A DNA stretch of 64,000 nucleotides, taken from the NCBI GenBank assembly GCA_004764695.1, contig SMSO01000007.1, positions 2,363,270-2,427,269 on the forward strand, in the 5' to 3' direction. A program made the position numbers and the translations under genes. The notes below the pieces were generated by a model. That model was not told the origin of the DNA. It saw only the letters and a list, made by a program, of their open reading frames with translations, and did no database searches. Origin of the DNA: Schizochytrium sp. TIO01. Lineage: Eukaryota > Sar > Bigyra > Thraustochytrida > Thraustochytriidae. Shown here in pieces: positions 51,892 to 62,620 of the stretch (positions are counted from its first letter, which is position 1; each line of letters starts with the position of its first letter).

Positions 51892-52887
51892 GGTCTCCGC
51901 AAGCGTGATCTACCTCTTGATCTCAACGCCTCTGTATTTTGCTCAGGCTTGAGCTTACAAGTTGTCAGCCCTGCAGATAGCTAGCAGAGGAGACCACGTA
52001 CTACAGACAAGCAATGTGACTGTTGAAAGTCCCAGGTCTGCGCCTGCAAGCTACAATAAACGAAGCAGAAGAGGTTATCTACCTTCGAGCAATGTAAGAA
52101 TTGGAAAGAGAGAAGATTAGCAGGTTCACAGTGGATGATTGATCCGCAGCTCGCGCGTATGCTTATTGGCCCTTTTACGCACTAGTTCATGATTTTTCCT
52201 GGTTGACGTTGAGGATCCTTCAGATTTGAAAGAGTGGCGTTGTGTTTATAAAATCATAGTACCCAGGACTAGTAGTGGCATTATTATTGCGAAACTCTAA
52301 AAGGTGCATAAGTATAAATAGGTAGGTACTATCTACCTTTAACCGCTAATGTTCTTAAAAAAAAGCTTAGACGAAGTGTCATATGGAACGTTCTAAAGTG
52401 TTCTATCCCACAACCTTGGTTATCTTGCTTCAGTTAAAAATGGCTTGGTAAAACTTTCAAACAAGTTGAGATTACACCTTTGACCAGGTTGAATTGTATT
52501 GTGTAGATCTAGCTGTGTAATATAATATGTTGTATTTGGGAATATTGCAATTTGAGATGCGCATATCCATCACTATAACATGATTTGTCGATGCTAAAAT
52601 GTGAAAAGAATTTGTTTTTGCAATCGTTTCTGACATTATATTTTTCTGTTTTCTTGAGACTTTAGAAAACTAAATTGAGCAGGACAATATGTCATCGAAT
52701 AAAAGCTGTGGAGAGAAGCTTTGAATACTAAGATTCACGGTATATCTCATTACCTTGAGTGCAAAGCACACCTATCTTTCCAAAACAAGTACTAACAAAA
52801 TTGCGTCAGAATGAGAATTGAGACACAGCTTCTATTTGTGCAAGTTGAGATTACAGGACTCTATAGCCATGAATTGCAGCAACTCAT
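51892..52887. other. Intergenic between two leftward genes
   Basis: About 1 kb of AT-rich DNA with a GTAGGTA-type motif at 52319-52340. It must contain the PH-CaaX promoter. No gene is recognised. Confidence 0.5.
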
Positions 52888-54393
52888 TTAAGAACGTTTC
52901 TTACGCTTCTTGAACTTGACCTTGGAACGTGCCTGCACCTCTTCAGCGTTACCAAACACCTCTTCCTCTTGCTGTCCATCCAAATTGACACCCTTGTAAT
53001 CTCCACCAAAGGGGTTAAAGGTAGCGTACGCATCTGATCCGCCTAGCGGGTGGTGAGCAATTTCTTCCTGCGCTGAAGCTATGGCGTTCAATGATGACGA
53101 TTCAGGCGGGCCCATACTGCCAGATAACGAGGTGGAATTTGACTCGGCATCTGTAGCAGCACGAGATGCGGCGGATCGCACAGCAGCAGTCAGAGACGAG
53201 ACTGGGCCAGACTCTACCCCTGGTGCAGCGGAGGCTAATGGTACGTCTGGCACCAAAGTTGAAAGCGAGCTGGACTTGGTAGGTAACTCATCCTTGATTT
53301 GAACCTGCGGCGCAAGAGTCACTACGCCCGCAGACTTTTCTGCTGAATCGTTAGCTTGTTCTGTATGCGAAGGGGTAGAGGTTTCACCCTTTATAGCTTC
53401 TGTGCGACCAATAACCTCACTCTTGAGAGAAGGGTTTGAAGATTGTGACAAGGATATCTCATCAGCTTTTTGATGCTTCTCTTGCTTGATTTTTGAAGAA
53501 GATGGTCCTACCCGTTTATCATCAAGCTCGGCATAACGAACAGAAACAGTGGACCAACCTCCATTTTCTGATGAACTACTATCAGGCATATCAATGCAAG
53601 CTTGCTGCGGTGGAGGTGGTGCCACGATGCGCAAATCTGTGCATGGGAAAGATCGCTCCAAGCCATCTTCATCAAAGCGCACTGTATATTCACGCTTCCA
53701 TTGGTCAGTTGTAGAGTCAAACTCTGCACTCACTTTGACAACTTTTGCAGACCTCCAGTCCTCCTCTGGCTCTTCATCGTCCTCACCATCTTCTTCAGCT
53801 CCTGGAAATACCTCATTCTCTGCATCTTCTTCTACCTTTGAAATAATACGCACAGCCTCGCAAACACAACCCTCTTGCAAAAGGTCCTCGTGTAGCACTC
53901 CCTCCAAATAAAGTACACCATCTACGCTATACTGCCCTAGCACTGCATCCTCCTCTACTTGATAAGCCTCCACGGTATCCTCATCATATTCTTCGTCGCC
54001 CCCGGGTAAAGAACTCAGTCCTGTTCTTGAATCCTCGGAACCCTCTTTAAATCCTTGCCCTGAATTCAGCCGTTTGGAGTTTCGTGTCTCAGAATCAGAA
54101 GCCCTCAAATCTGAAGGACTCCTTTTCCAGCTCCTTGCTTCTGGTGCGCTAGTTGCTGTCCTTGCGGCGGCATCGAGTCGCGCGAGTTCTGTCTCGAGGC
54201 GCGCCTTTTCGCGGTCCTCGCGTTCTCGGTTTCGCTCGCGGTCCTGCTGAAGGCGACGCAGATTGTTCTTGTGGCGATTATTGAGCTCATGGTGCAGGAT
54301 ACTCTTCTTGTCGGGCTGGATGAAGATCTTGCAGACCTTGCAGAAGTGTCGCTGTGATGCCTGAGGGCCCCAGCGCTTTGGCATGGACGACAT
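52888..54393 (-). CDS. WBP4-like U1-type zinc-finger splicing protein
   Basis: A 501-aa protein resembling WBP4/FBP21, a spliceosome-associated factor. The N-terminus carries a matrin/U1-type C2H2 finger (C18, C21, H35, H41) in FCKVCKIFIQPDKKSILHHE. A long Arg/Glu-rich helix follows to about 75 (RERNREREDREKARLETEL), as in WBP4. Around 140-175, AYQVEEDAVLGQYSVDGVLY then EGVLHEDLLQEG resembles a block seen in WBP4 relatives. Residues about 212-262 (EEDWRSAKVV, then YTVRFDEDGLERSFPCTDLR) look like a Tudor-type barrel. I see no WW domain, which human WBP4 has twice. The rest is Ser-rich and disordered, ending in a basic nuclear signal (KVKFKKRKKRS). The finger and helix are the firm evidence; the Tudor call is moderate. 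It diverges from the HAD/hydrolase gene. Confidence 0.8.
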   Translation of the reverse strand: MSSMPKRWGPQASQRHFCKVCKIFIQPDKKSILHHELNNRHKNNLRRLQQDRERNREREDREKARLETELARLDAAARTATSAPEARSWKRSPSDLRASDSETRNSKRLNSGQGFKEGSEDSRTGLSSLPGGDEEYDEDTVEAYQVEEDAVLGQYSVDGVLYLEGVLHEDLLQEGCVCEAVRIISKVEEDAENEVFPGAEEDGEDDEEPEEDWRSAKVVKVSAEFDSTTDQWKREYTVRFDEDGLERSFPCTDLRIVAPPPPQQACIDMPDSSSSENGGWSTVSVRYAELDDKRVGPSSSKIKQEKHQKADEISLSQSSNPSLKSEVIGRTEAIKGETSTPSHTEQANDSAEKSAGVVTLAPQVQIKDELPTKSSSLSTLVPDVPLASAAPGVESGPVSSLTAAVRSAASRAATDAESNSTSLSGSMGPPESSSLNAIASAQEEIAHHPLGGSDAYATFNPFGGDYKGVNLDGQQEEEVFGNAEEVQARSKVKFKKRKKRS

Positions 54394-55255
54394 TGTGTGT
54401 CCCTGGAGTAAGAAAGTAAGAGTCGGGAGGCTAGGATAAACGTTTATACCCTAGGCGCGCTCCGTTAGCGCGAGAGAAAGAAGCCTGGAGAGGCTTCAAA
54501 AAGGCTTTGAAATCTCCCAGGTCGCAACCAGTATCATAATTCAAACTCAATCACCATGATGGTCAAATGGTTCTCTAGACATTCGTACTCCAAGAGTTCT
54601 AATAGTTCTAATAATTCCATAAAATCCTCAAGTTCTGTAAGTTCTTAAAGATCCATAAATTCAAGTGTTCTATATTCTCAGGATTTGAGTGTCTTTGTCC
54701 CCTCGTATAGCAGAGACGGAATGAAGTAGGTATCTAAGCATGACTTAGACGCAATTTTCTTCAACTTGAAGATCTTCAAGTTGAATAATGTCTGTGCGTA
54801 GACCGTTTTGGCAAGTGGGGAATAGAGCGCAAGGAAGAGGGGAATGAAGATTCTGCTCTGACTTGGCTCACGTGCGAGAGAGAAAGCGAGAAAGACCAAT
54901 CTTGAAATTGGTTTGGGATTATCTAATTACTGCTATTACCTCCTAGGTGTCAGATTTGAAGTTTAATATGGTACTGTACCACTAGACTAGAGTACAAAAC
55001 TTGCAAACCAAGCTTTTTCGTACAATGCACAGTGACTGAGGCACGGACTAGCAGAACCTGAAAGAAGTAGCCTTTGACGAGGTGTCAAGGGGTTTTAGAG
55101 AGTTCTTAAGAGACCACAAGAATCAGCAGTGGTCAAGACAAACTCTGGCTGGCAACGTGGGACAGACCTAAGACTCCAAGGTGCTCTGGAATCGAATCGC
55201 AACGTTTAGTTAAAAACTTGCTTCTTGTTCTTCAAGCTATCGGACTCATACAAGA
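54394..55255. promoter_or_regulatory. Divergent promoter region
   Basis: 862 bp between the start codons of the WBP4-like gene (-) and the HAD/hydrolase gene (+), so both promoters lie here. It contains a perfect 26-bp palindrome at 54760-54785 near its middle. No TATA box or other core element can be assigned with confidence. Confidence 0.5.
54760..54785. repeat. Perfect 26-bp palindrome
   Basis: Two 13-base halves, TTCAACTTGAAGA and its exact complement, with no spacer. The centre is AGATCT. It lies about 370 bp from one start codon and 470 bp from the other in a divergent promoter. It could bind a dimeric factor, but its half-site word CAACTTGAAG also occurs elsewhere in the window. Confidence 0.9.
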
Positions 55256-56965
55256 ATGGCTATTCTTAATGGAAAGCGAGCTGTAGTTTTTGACCTCGGT
55301 GGCGTGGTCCTCGGATCACCTTTGCAAGGAATTGCAGAGCATGAAGAAGAGTTTGGAATTCCTGAGGGCTTTGTGAACATCAGCATCGTTACCAAAGGCA
55401 GACAGGGTGCATTTGAGCGTCTTGAGCGAGGCGAACTTCCCCTGGATGATTTTTACCGCGAATTCCGAAGCGAGCTTGCAGAGCCGGAGAATATCAACAA
55501 CTTCAAAAGCTATCTTCGGAAAAAGGGCCGTCCTGTACCAGAGAACCTCCCCGATCATTTCGACATTGACACTGAGGTCATGTTTAACACAATGATGGAG
55601 AGAGCTGCAGCCATCAACGAAGACATGTGTCATGCCCTCTTTGTACTACGTGGCCTCGGTCTCAAAGTTTGTGCTCTAACAAACAACTGGAAAATGGGAG
55701 GCGATAAGGACTCGAGCTCCACTCAAGCACTCACAGCCTTTTTCGACGATATCCTCGAAAGCTCCGTGCTTGGCTTACGTAAACCCGATGAGAGAATTTA
55801 TCGCTACACAGAAAACCATCTCGGTGTTCGGTCTGAAGAAATTTGCTTCCTTGACGATATTGGAACTAATGTAAAAGCTGCACGTGAACTTGGGTGGACT
55901 ACTGTTAAAGTAGAACTGGGAAATAAAAAGAAAGCTCTTCGCGAGCTCGCACTCGCCTTAGGACTGGCTGAAGACACCTTGCTAATCCATAAGGACAAGC
56001 CTACAGAACTTCGTTTGCCCGTTTCCCCAGGAGGTGACTTAGTTTGCGACTTGTATGGTCGAGCCATTGATCCAGTCGTGCTCTTTCTTCACGGAGGCGG
56101 GCAGACCCGCCATACGTGGGATCGTAGCGCTCTTGAATTTGCTGCTCAAGGTTACTGTGCTATTCTTGTTGACATGAAAGGTCACGGTGAAAGCGCTTGG
56201 GATATGCGTAACGACGTGAGTGATCAGGACCGCTACTCTGTGACAGCATATAGTGAAGACATTGACCGCATTGTCAAGTATCTGAAGCTTCAGGAGCATC
56301 CGCGTGGCTACGCTATCATCGGAGCCTCTCTTGGTGGTATTTCTACTTTGGAAAGTAAAATTGCATTTCCAAATGCACGCGCAGTTGTGCTTGTGGATAT
56401 TATTCCTGAGATGGAGGCCGCGGGTGTCAATCGCGTGATAAGTTGGATGCGTGAGACAGGTGAAAGTGGGTTTGCTAGTCTTGAAGAAGCTGCCAATGCG
56501 ATTGCGGCGTACAATCCCAATCGCCCTGCACGTCCTATCGAAGATGTTATGCTTGGTCTGCAAAAGAACCTTCGACAAACACCGGATGGTCGATGGGTTT
56601 GGCACTGGGACCCGAAATTCGTCCAGTCGCAGGTGCAAGGGCCAGAAGCAAAAACGGACCTTCAGAACTACAAGAACAAAATCACCGCTGCTGCAGCAGA
56701 GTCTCAAACACCTTGCTTACTCGTTCGTGGACGTCAAACAGACCTTGTGAGCGAGGAAGCTGCTGAGGAGTTTGTCAAAGTTATGCCTAACGCTCGCTAT
56801 GTCAATGTTGAGAATGCCGCTCACATGGTGGTTGGGGACCGCAATGATGCCTTTGCACGGGAGGCAATCGGCTTCTTAGGAGAATACTTAACGCCCGATC
56901 CACAAGCTAAAGATACGCCCATACCTGCTCTGGGAGGTTCTGGTTCACCTTCTGCTAAGCTTTAA
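55256..56965 (+). CDS. HAD-like / alpha-beta hydrolase fusion enzyme
   Basis: A 569-aa protein with the same order of domains as animal soluble epoxide hydrolase. Residues 1-225 are HAD-like: motif I VVFDLGGVV (Asp13, but Gly15 where a second Asp is usual), motif II Thr142 in LTNN, Lys176 in RKPDE, and acidic pair Asp200-Asp201 in FLDD. Residues about 260-545 are an alpha/beta hydrolase: oxyanion motif FLHGGGQTRHTW, nucleophile Ser358 in GASLGG, acid Asp496 in RQTD and base His523 in NAAHM. Epoxide hydrolases use Asp as nucleophile, so a Ser points to an esterase or other serine hydrolase. The DLGG motif I is shared with ACAD10- and YihX-type HAD proteins and may lower phosphatase activity. 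There is no targeting signal. The ATG at 55256 starts both frame and domain. Substrates are unknown. Confidence 0.87.
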   Translation: MAILNGKRAVVFDLGGVVLGSPLQGIAEHEEEFGIPEGFVNISIVTKGRQGAFERLERGELPLDDFYREFRSELAEPENINNFKSYLRKKGRPVPENLPDHFDIDTEVMFNTMMERAAAINEDMCHALFVLRGLGLKVCALTNNWKMGGDKDSSSTQALTAFFDDILESSVLGLRKPDERIYRYTENHLGVRSEEICFLDDIGTNVKAARELGWTTVKVELGNKKKALRELALALGLAEDTLLIHKDKPTELRLPVSPGGDLVCDLYGRAIDPVVLFLHGGGQTRHTWDRSALEFAAQGYCAILVDMKGHGESAWDMRNDVSDQDRYSVTAYSEDIDRIVKYLKLQEHPRGYAIIGASLGGISTLESKIAFPNARAVVLVDIIPEMEAAGVNRVISWMRETGESGFASLEEAANAIAAYNPNRPARPIEDVMLGLQKNLRQTPDGRWVWHWDPKFVQSQVQGPEAKTDLQNYKNKITAAAAESQTPCLLVRGRQTDLVSEEAAEEFVKVMPNARYVNVENAAHMVVGDRNDAFAREAIGFLGEYLTPDPQAKDTPIPALGGSGSPSAKL

Positions 56966-58074
56966 ATAGGAAAACAAGCGTTATTAAAATAACTTATATT
57001 CGGCTATCGCGCCATCTGTTTGATCATAAAATCATTCATTGTGCAGATTTGGGGTTTCATACATGTTTAAAACTTCAACATCATTTCTAGTGAAAGAGAT
57101 TTTGCTGAACGACGCGCATGTGCCTGCGACTCTAGTCGTTGCGGTCTGAGCTGTCATTACGTTCGTTGTTTGATTGCAGCGCGTACCAAAAGTCTTAATA
57201 TAGGCTGAACAGATTGTTTCTGCACTGCTCATTCATCATCTTGGGTGTTGTTTCCCCACTAATAGTACCACCTCTTCTATCGATGTTTTCGTCTACGAAT
57301 TTGCCACTACTATAGATGAGTTAAAACGATGTGCCTCAACCACATACTCGTTTTTGTAAAGACACTCCCACTTACAAATTATCATAGCGCCGCGTGTATT
57401 TACTTGTCGTCGTTTGCTCCAGTGACTCCACCCGATCACAAATGTATTAAAACCAGCCTAAACCTTCTCATGTGACGCAAACATCAGATTCTTTAGTTCT
57501 TCCAGCACATCTTATACAGCAAAAGATAGCTGTTTCCACAGTTTCGTATACTTCAAGTGGTGGCATTCTGTAAAACCTCTTATTAGCACGATTGCAAAGT
57601 GAAAGAAAAGACTATTCTAGCTCATCAAACAGCTCTTTTCCTCGCAGGCGGAACATTGAGTCTTGCTTGGCCCTTTTTTTCAAGCTCAGCGCTATCAATT
57701 TTGACTGACCACCTGCGAAGAAATGAGTTTCGAGCTTAGCGAAAGCTATTGATCTGGCTTCGTCTGATCCGGTTTTTCGCTTTACCACTAGAACCTTTAA
57801 TCATAGCATTGAACGAACAAACAAACAAAGTTAATGTGCATTCTATAATGTCATGTTTAGGATATTTCCACAAGCACTTATTGAAGCATCTACACTCTTC
57901 GTAAGTTTGCTCGAGAAGCGTTCAAGACAGCTCGGCTTCGAACTTGCTCCTCCGCCAACTTCACGTAAACTAACCGCAACTCCAATTTCAAGTACTCGAA
58001 AGCTCTCATTCGAACTAGCCATGGCAGCTCACTTCGTCTCACCTACATCTTACAGGACCCCATGTCTCACATGC

Positions 58075-58122
58075 ATTCTCACATTCTCACATTCTCACAT
58101 TCTCACATTCTCACATTCTCAC
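58075..58122. repeat. (ATTCTCAC)6 octamer repeat
   Basis: Six perfect copies of an 8-bp unit. It reads as Ser/His/Ile/Leu/Thr/Phe repeats in all frames without stops, which lengthens a chance frame at 57853-58242. Confidence 0.93.
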
Positions 58123-59227
58123 TCAGCCTTGCTTGCTATGAGAGCTGTGGTTTCTGCCTATGCACATTCAGTAGTTAGTTCTCGCTTATGCTCCCTGGGG
58201 TCTACCTTTCCATTTGGTCCAAAAGGGAAACTAACTTTTTAAATTAGAGCGCCCTTTCACAGTTTCATAGAAGCCTCGAACTCTGCGCTTCCGGTTGATC
58301 GCCGCTGGCAAAGGCTGTATTCTCGCTTGTTGTTCTTGTTGTCATTGATTGCACCCCCATATCACAAAGTCAGAAGTGCCAAAGTGCACGTGGGCTTTGT
58401 CACGGCCGACACTGCCAGCGGCCCTTGCTGCTGCTGCTGTAGAAGCAAGGCTTGACTAGTCCCTCGTGGCTACTCTGGGAATTTCAAGCACGGACTAATT
58501 AATCAGCAGGAGCAGGACTTGCTTCGGTTCTTGCTTCTTTTTGTGAGACTTCAAGTTCGTCGCAGCATCTTTTCCTCCTCGTGTGCTTTACTTATTTTAT
58601 ACAAAATTATATCATACGTGTGTTACTTTGGTGTTTTCATTTTAAAATACCATTACTTTATTCTCAAGACTTGCTCTTTTACTTATTTTATCATTTATTT
58701 TCAAAATTAAAACTTTTGACCCGAAGACTTTGAAAGAAGAAAGCACGAAAGAGAGCCTAAATGAAACTTGAATAATGTCTTCGACATCCTTCTCGCTCAA
58801 CGGTTCTCTCGCTTGCTTTCAAGATCCTGATTCTTTGGCCGGCCATTCGCAAGTTATCAACGAGGCAGCGCCGCGGCGGCCGTAGAGAGGGAGAGAGCCC
58901 GGCCGCAGGAAGGACCTCGTGGCTGTCTCGGGGGGCTTTCTCCGCCCCAAATTGCCGCCTGGAATTCGTTTATCCTGAAAAGATGTGTCAATTTGCGTCA
59001 GGGACTTTTGAGGCGCGGGTCGAAACGCTCGAGCAAAGAACTGGCAACGAGGGCAAAATTACTTCGAACCGAAGCAGCACAGGCGCCCTAAAGGCTGCCT
59101 AGAAACCACGACAGGTGGTCCTCTCCTCAACACGGGATCTCTCTGTAAAGGCGTCAGCTCCTGTGATTGCGCTGTCAATCGAAGAGTTTGCAGAGAGGTC
59201 CGCTTTGAGAGCTTTGAGCAATCCGCA

Positions 59228-59345
59228 TCATTTTCCTTTCTCCTTTTTCCTTTCTTCAACTTTTTCCTTTTCCTTTTACGTTTTTCCTTTCCTTTTTCCT
59301 TTCCTTTTTCTTTTCTCCTTTTTCTTTTCTCCTTTTTCTTTCTCA
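59228..59345. repeat. Pyrimidine tract (CTTTTTCCTTT-like)
   Basis: About 118 bp composed almost wholly of C and T in CCTTT/TTTTC units, broken by a few A or G (ACTT, ACGT). The minus strand reads as Lys/Glu/Arg repeats. Confidence 0.85.
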
Positions 59346-59891
59346 AGCTCATTCTTAGGCACCTACTACCGTTGGTGGTTTGAGAAAGTGCCATGGTGAA
59401 ATAAGCTCGCCGCAGACTCGGGGTGTGCGGCAGTGGGTCTTTGATTGGCCTGGCCAACAGTAAGCTCGGCGGAAGGCTTCGCTGTCGATCCGCTTGTTTC
59501 CTCTTTCGCTTTCATGAGTACGTAGGTATCTCTCTATCTTTCTCGAGGTTAGATAAACGAATCAAATTAAGTAAAACAAGTGAACAAATGCCGCTTGGCG
59601 CATTACGCATGCAGCAATTTAACTCGCGCGCAGTGTAAAGTGAAGAGGTTCAACGAACGCGGCAATTGCAGCGCAGTGGCGCTTCGAAGAGTGTCGACGT
59701 GAGAGTGGCAGTTTCGAGGATGCAATTTTGTGTTGGGAAATCGACCATTCGTCATTCGACAACCTGAATGAACCTTGAGGATGTGAGCGCTCCAGGGAAT
59801 CAATATAAACTCTTCTCTACAAACGTGCTGCCATGAGACAGATCATCGTCCTTTACAGAGATTGCAAACATTGTCTTTATCTTAGTCCTGT

Positions 59892-59925
59892 CCACCACAT
59901 CATCGATGCCTCGATGATGTGGTGG
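59892..59925. repeat. Perfect inverted repeat, 15-bp arms
   Basis: CCACCACATCATCGA pairs exactly with TCGATGATGTGGTGG across a 4-base loop, TGCC. The RNA or single-strand form would be a very stable hairpin. No T run follows on either side, so it does not look like an intrinsic terminator. Confidence 0.92.
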
Positions 59926-61287
59926 CTATCGATTGATGGTAATGAAAACTACGAGAATCTGGTGCGTGGCATCCTGGCCTACTAGAGCATTAACGGGTTC
60001 TGCTCCGCGCGATCGGATGAGATCATCGACGTCCTCCACGTATGGGACCTCCAAGTCCCTCTGAGTTCTGCAGCAAGAATGCCTTCCTTCGAGACTGTCT
60101 GTTGGCTAGGCACTTTGGGGACGGCGCGGCGACTCTGATGCGGAGACTCGATCGAGGTCCTCAGCACTCACAGGACAACTTGAAGACTTTGTCGCGGACA
60201 AGACTGCCACGATCACCATAATCACTGCGACGTCGACCGAGACGCAGAGGAGATCTTGGGGGCGGGCGAGCGAAGCCTGCAGCAGTAAAGTCACCGGCGG
60301 ACGTTCACTCGCTCGTTTTGACAAGCAAGAGCTTGCCCGATCAGAATGAGTCCGTTTGCTGCTCGCCAACACCTCTCGGCACAAGCTTTAGCGGGACACA
60401 CGAAGTTGGATTTGCACGTGGGTAAAGCTCAGCGAGAACTGAACGCGGAGGCGCGAAGGCTCCTGGTCGTGATGAAACTGTCGTGGCTTCGCCAGAATAA
60501 GTCAGGCTCGTCAAATCACTGGCGATGTTCTGCAAAGAATCGTCGTCATCAAGATTGAGGTACTTTGTGACCAGACAGGAGGTTCTAGCTAGCCACAACT
60601 AACACACAAAAAGGAGACGAAGAAGAAGAAGAAGAAGAACTCGAGCCAACCAAGAACTTGAGGGAAACAAGTTCTCTCTTTGCTTTGCGCTCGAGACGGC
60701 TCGCGTCATCAGCTTGGGTGATTGGAGCAAGTGATCGCAGCTAGCCTAGCAAGAAACGACCAGACGAACCCGAGGAATAGCACAAACTCTGCGACCTCAT
60801 TCATGGCAGCCCAAATCAACCTTTGTGCCTGTGGGAACAGGCCTTGCGGGCCGCAACTTAGTACACAGGAAACTCAAGCTTCGCTTCGTTGAGAGGCGCG
60901 AGCCAAACGAGCCCGCCCCAGGAGCTGCTGCCTGCAATCAAGCCCAGCGGAGATCGATGCAAGGAGCTCATTGCAGGCATAATGACTTTAGCAACTCTGG
61001 CGAGATACAACAGCTATTCATCAATTGTCTTTCAAACCTCGTTTTGATCTCTTGCGAACCGCATACGCCAGGTCCTGTGTGCTCCGGCCACCCGCAAACG
61101 TAGCACCAAGAAAAAGCAAAATCAAAAGCAAAATCAAAGAAAAAGAATAGGAAAAATAAAATCGCTTCAGCGGCTGCTCGCATATCCACTACTTGCTCGC
61201 GCTTGTCGAGTGATGCATAAATATATATATGCAGGGACCTCTAGAGGTAGTAACTCGATGACATGAATTGTTTAACTCGAAACGTTG

Positions 61288-61719
61288 GTTTGTTTGTTTG
61301 TTTGTTTGTTTGTTTGTTTGTTTGTTTGTTTGTTTGTTTGTTTGTTTGTTTGTTTGTTTGTTTGTTTGTTTGTTTGTTTGTTTGTTTGTTTGTTTGTTTG
61401 TTTGTTTGTTTGTTTGTTTGTTTGTTTGTTTGTTTGTTTGTTTGTTTGTTTGTTTGTTTGTTTGTTTGTTTGTTTGTTTGTTTGTTTGTTTGTTTGTTTG
61501 TTTGTTTGTTTGTTTGTTTGTTTGTTTGTTTGTTTGTTTGTTTGTTTGTTTGTTTGTTTGTTTGTTTGTTTGTTTGTTTGTTTGTTTGTTTGTTTGTTTG
61601 TTTGTTTGTTTGTTTGTTTGTTTGTTTGTTTGTTTGTTTGTTTGTTTGTTTGTTTGTTTGTTTGTTTGTTTGTTTGTTTGTTTGTTTGTTTGTTTGTTTG
61701 TTTGTTTGTTTGTTTGTTT
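61288..61719. repeat. (GTTT)108 tetranucleotide repeat
   Basis: 432 bp without a single interruption, as given in this sequence. No frame contains a stop: the plus strand reads Val-Cys-Leu-Phe and the minus strand Asn-Lys-Gln-Thr in every phase. This yields four false frames of 156-204 codons that should not be annotated. The exact copy number may be uncertain because such tracts are hard to assemble. Confidence 0.98.
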
Positions 61720-62167
61720 TTTCAAGAAGATGATGATGTTTTCTTTTTCCTCATTGCATTTGTTCTTTCCATTTCACTTCATTTCTATTTACCAATTCAT
61801 TCTATTTTCTATTCTCTTTCCTCGAGTCCTTTCAAGTGCAGGCGCACTTGGAAAGAAGGAGAAGACAGCCAAAGTCCTATAGAGTAGGGCCAAACGGGTA
61901 CGTCTGTAGAGAGAGAAGACCTCCAAGCTGATAGGAAGGGCGCCTGCCTGCCTCTCCAGGCTCTGCACGGTTCTTCTCTGGGCCGATGCTCGACTATGCT
62001 CGACCCACTCAGAGTTACTTACGCACGGGCGAGGCCAATGAAGAAGCTGGAGCGAGTTGGTTTCGTTGTCTCCAAACGCCTTTTTGATTTCTGCCAGAGA
62101 GGAGGTTGGTTGCCTCGAGTGGCTTTTGCCGTCTCTTTCTTTGTGTTTCAAGTTGTTCTGTGAAAAA

Positions 62168-62222
62168 TCTTTCTCTTCTTTTCTTTCTTTCCTTCTTTCT
62201 TTCTTTCTTTCTTTCTTCCTCT
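62168..62222. repeat. (CTTT)n pyrimidine microsatellite
   Basis: About 55 bp of CTTT/TTCT units. A complementary AAAG tract occurs 360 bp further on (62583-62605). Confidence 0.85.
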
Positions 62223-62582
62223 GTTTCTTTCTCTCTTTATTGGCTCATTCGCTGTTATGTTAGTCTGCGGAGTAGGGACAAATGAGCTCTGAGTTGGAAT
62301 GTTATTCATCGGCGCGGGGACCCACAGAGCAAGTTGGAGCAAGGAATCGATCGATCGACTGCGCCAAAGAGAAGCACGCAACAAAACTAAGCGACGCGAA
62401 GGCGCTCTCCGGGATATTTGCTCTAGCACTAGGGAGTGAATGGTTACCTGGTTACCTGGAGCTAGCTAGCTCTTTTCTGCTTTATCATGCAAGCGCTAAG
62501 TGATTTATATTTGTGTCTTCATCTTTTCTGTTTATTTTTAGCTAAAACTTTTAATTTATTAAAATAACAAAAATCGACTTTA

Positions 62583-62605
62583 AAGAAAGAAAGAAAGAAA
62601 GAAAG
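62583..62605. repeat. (AAAG)n microsatellite
   Basis: 23 bp of AAAG units, the reverse-strand counterpart of the CTTT tract at 62168-62222. Confidence 0.85.
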
Positions 62606-62620
62606 TCTCTATTCTTCAAG

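Noticed and set aside
55256-56965. HAD/hydrolase fusion as a soluble epoxide hydrolase
   Set aside because: The nucleophile is Ser358 in GASLGG, while epoxide hydrolases need Asp at that place.
61189-61887. Several 156-204 codon frames across the TTTG tract, on both strands
   Set aside because: They exist only because the tetranucleotide repeat has no stop in any frame. The sequence outside the repeat has no coding character.
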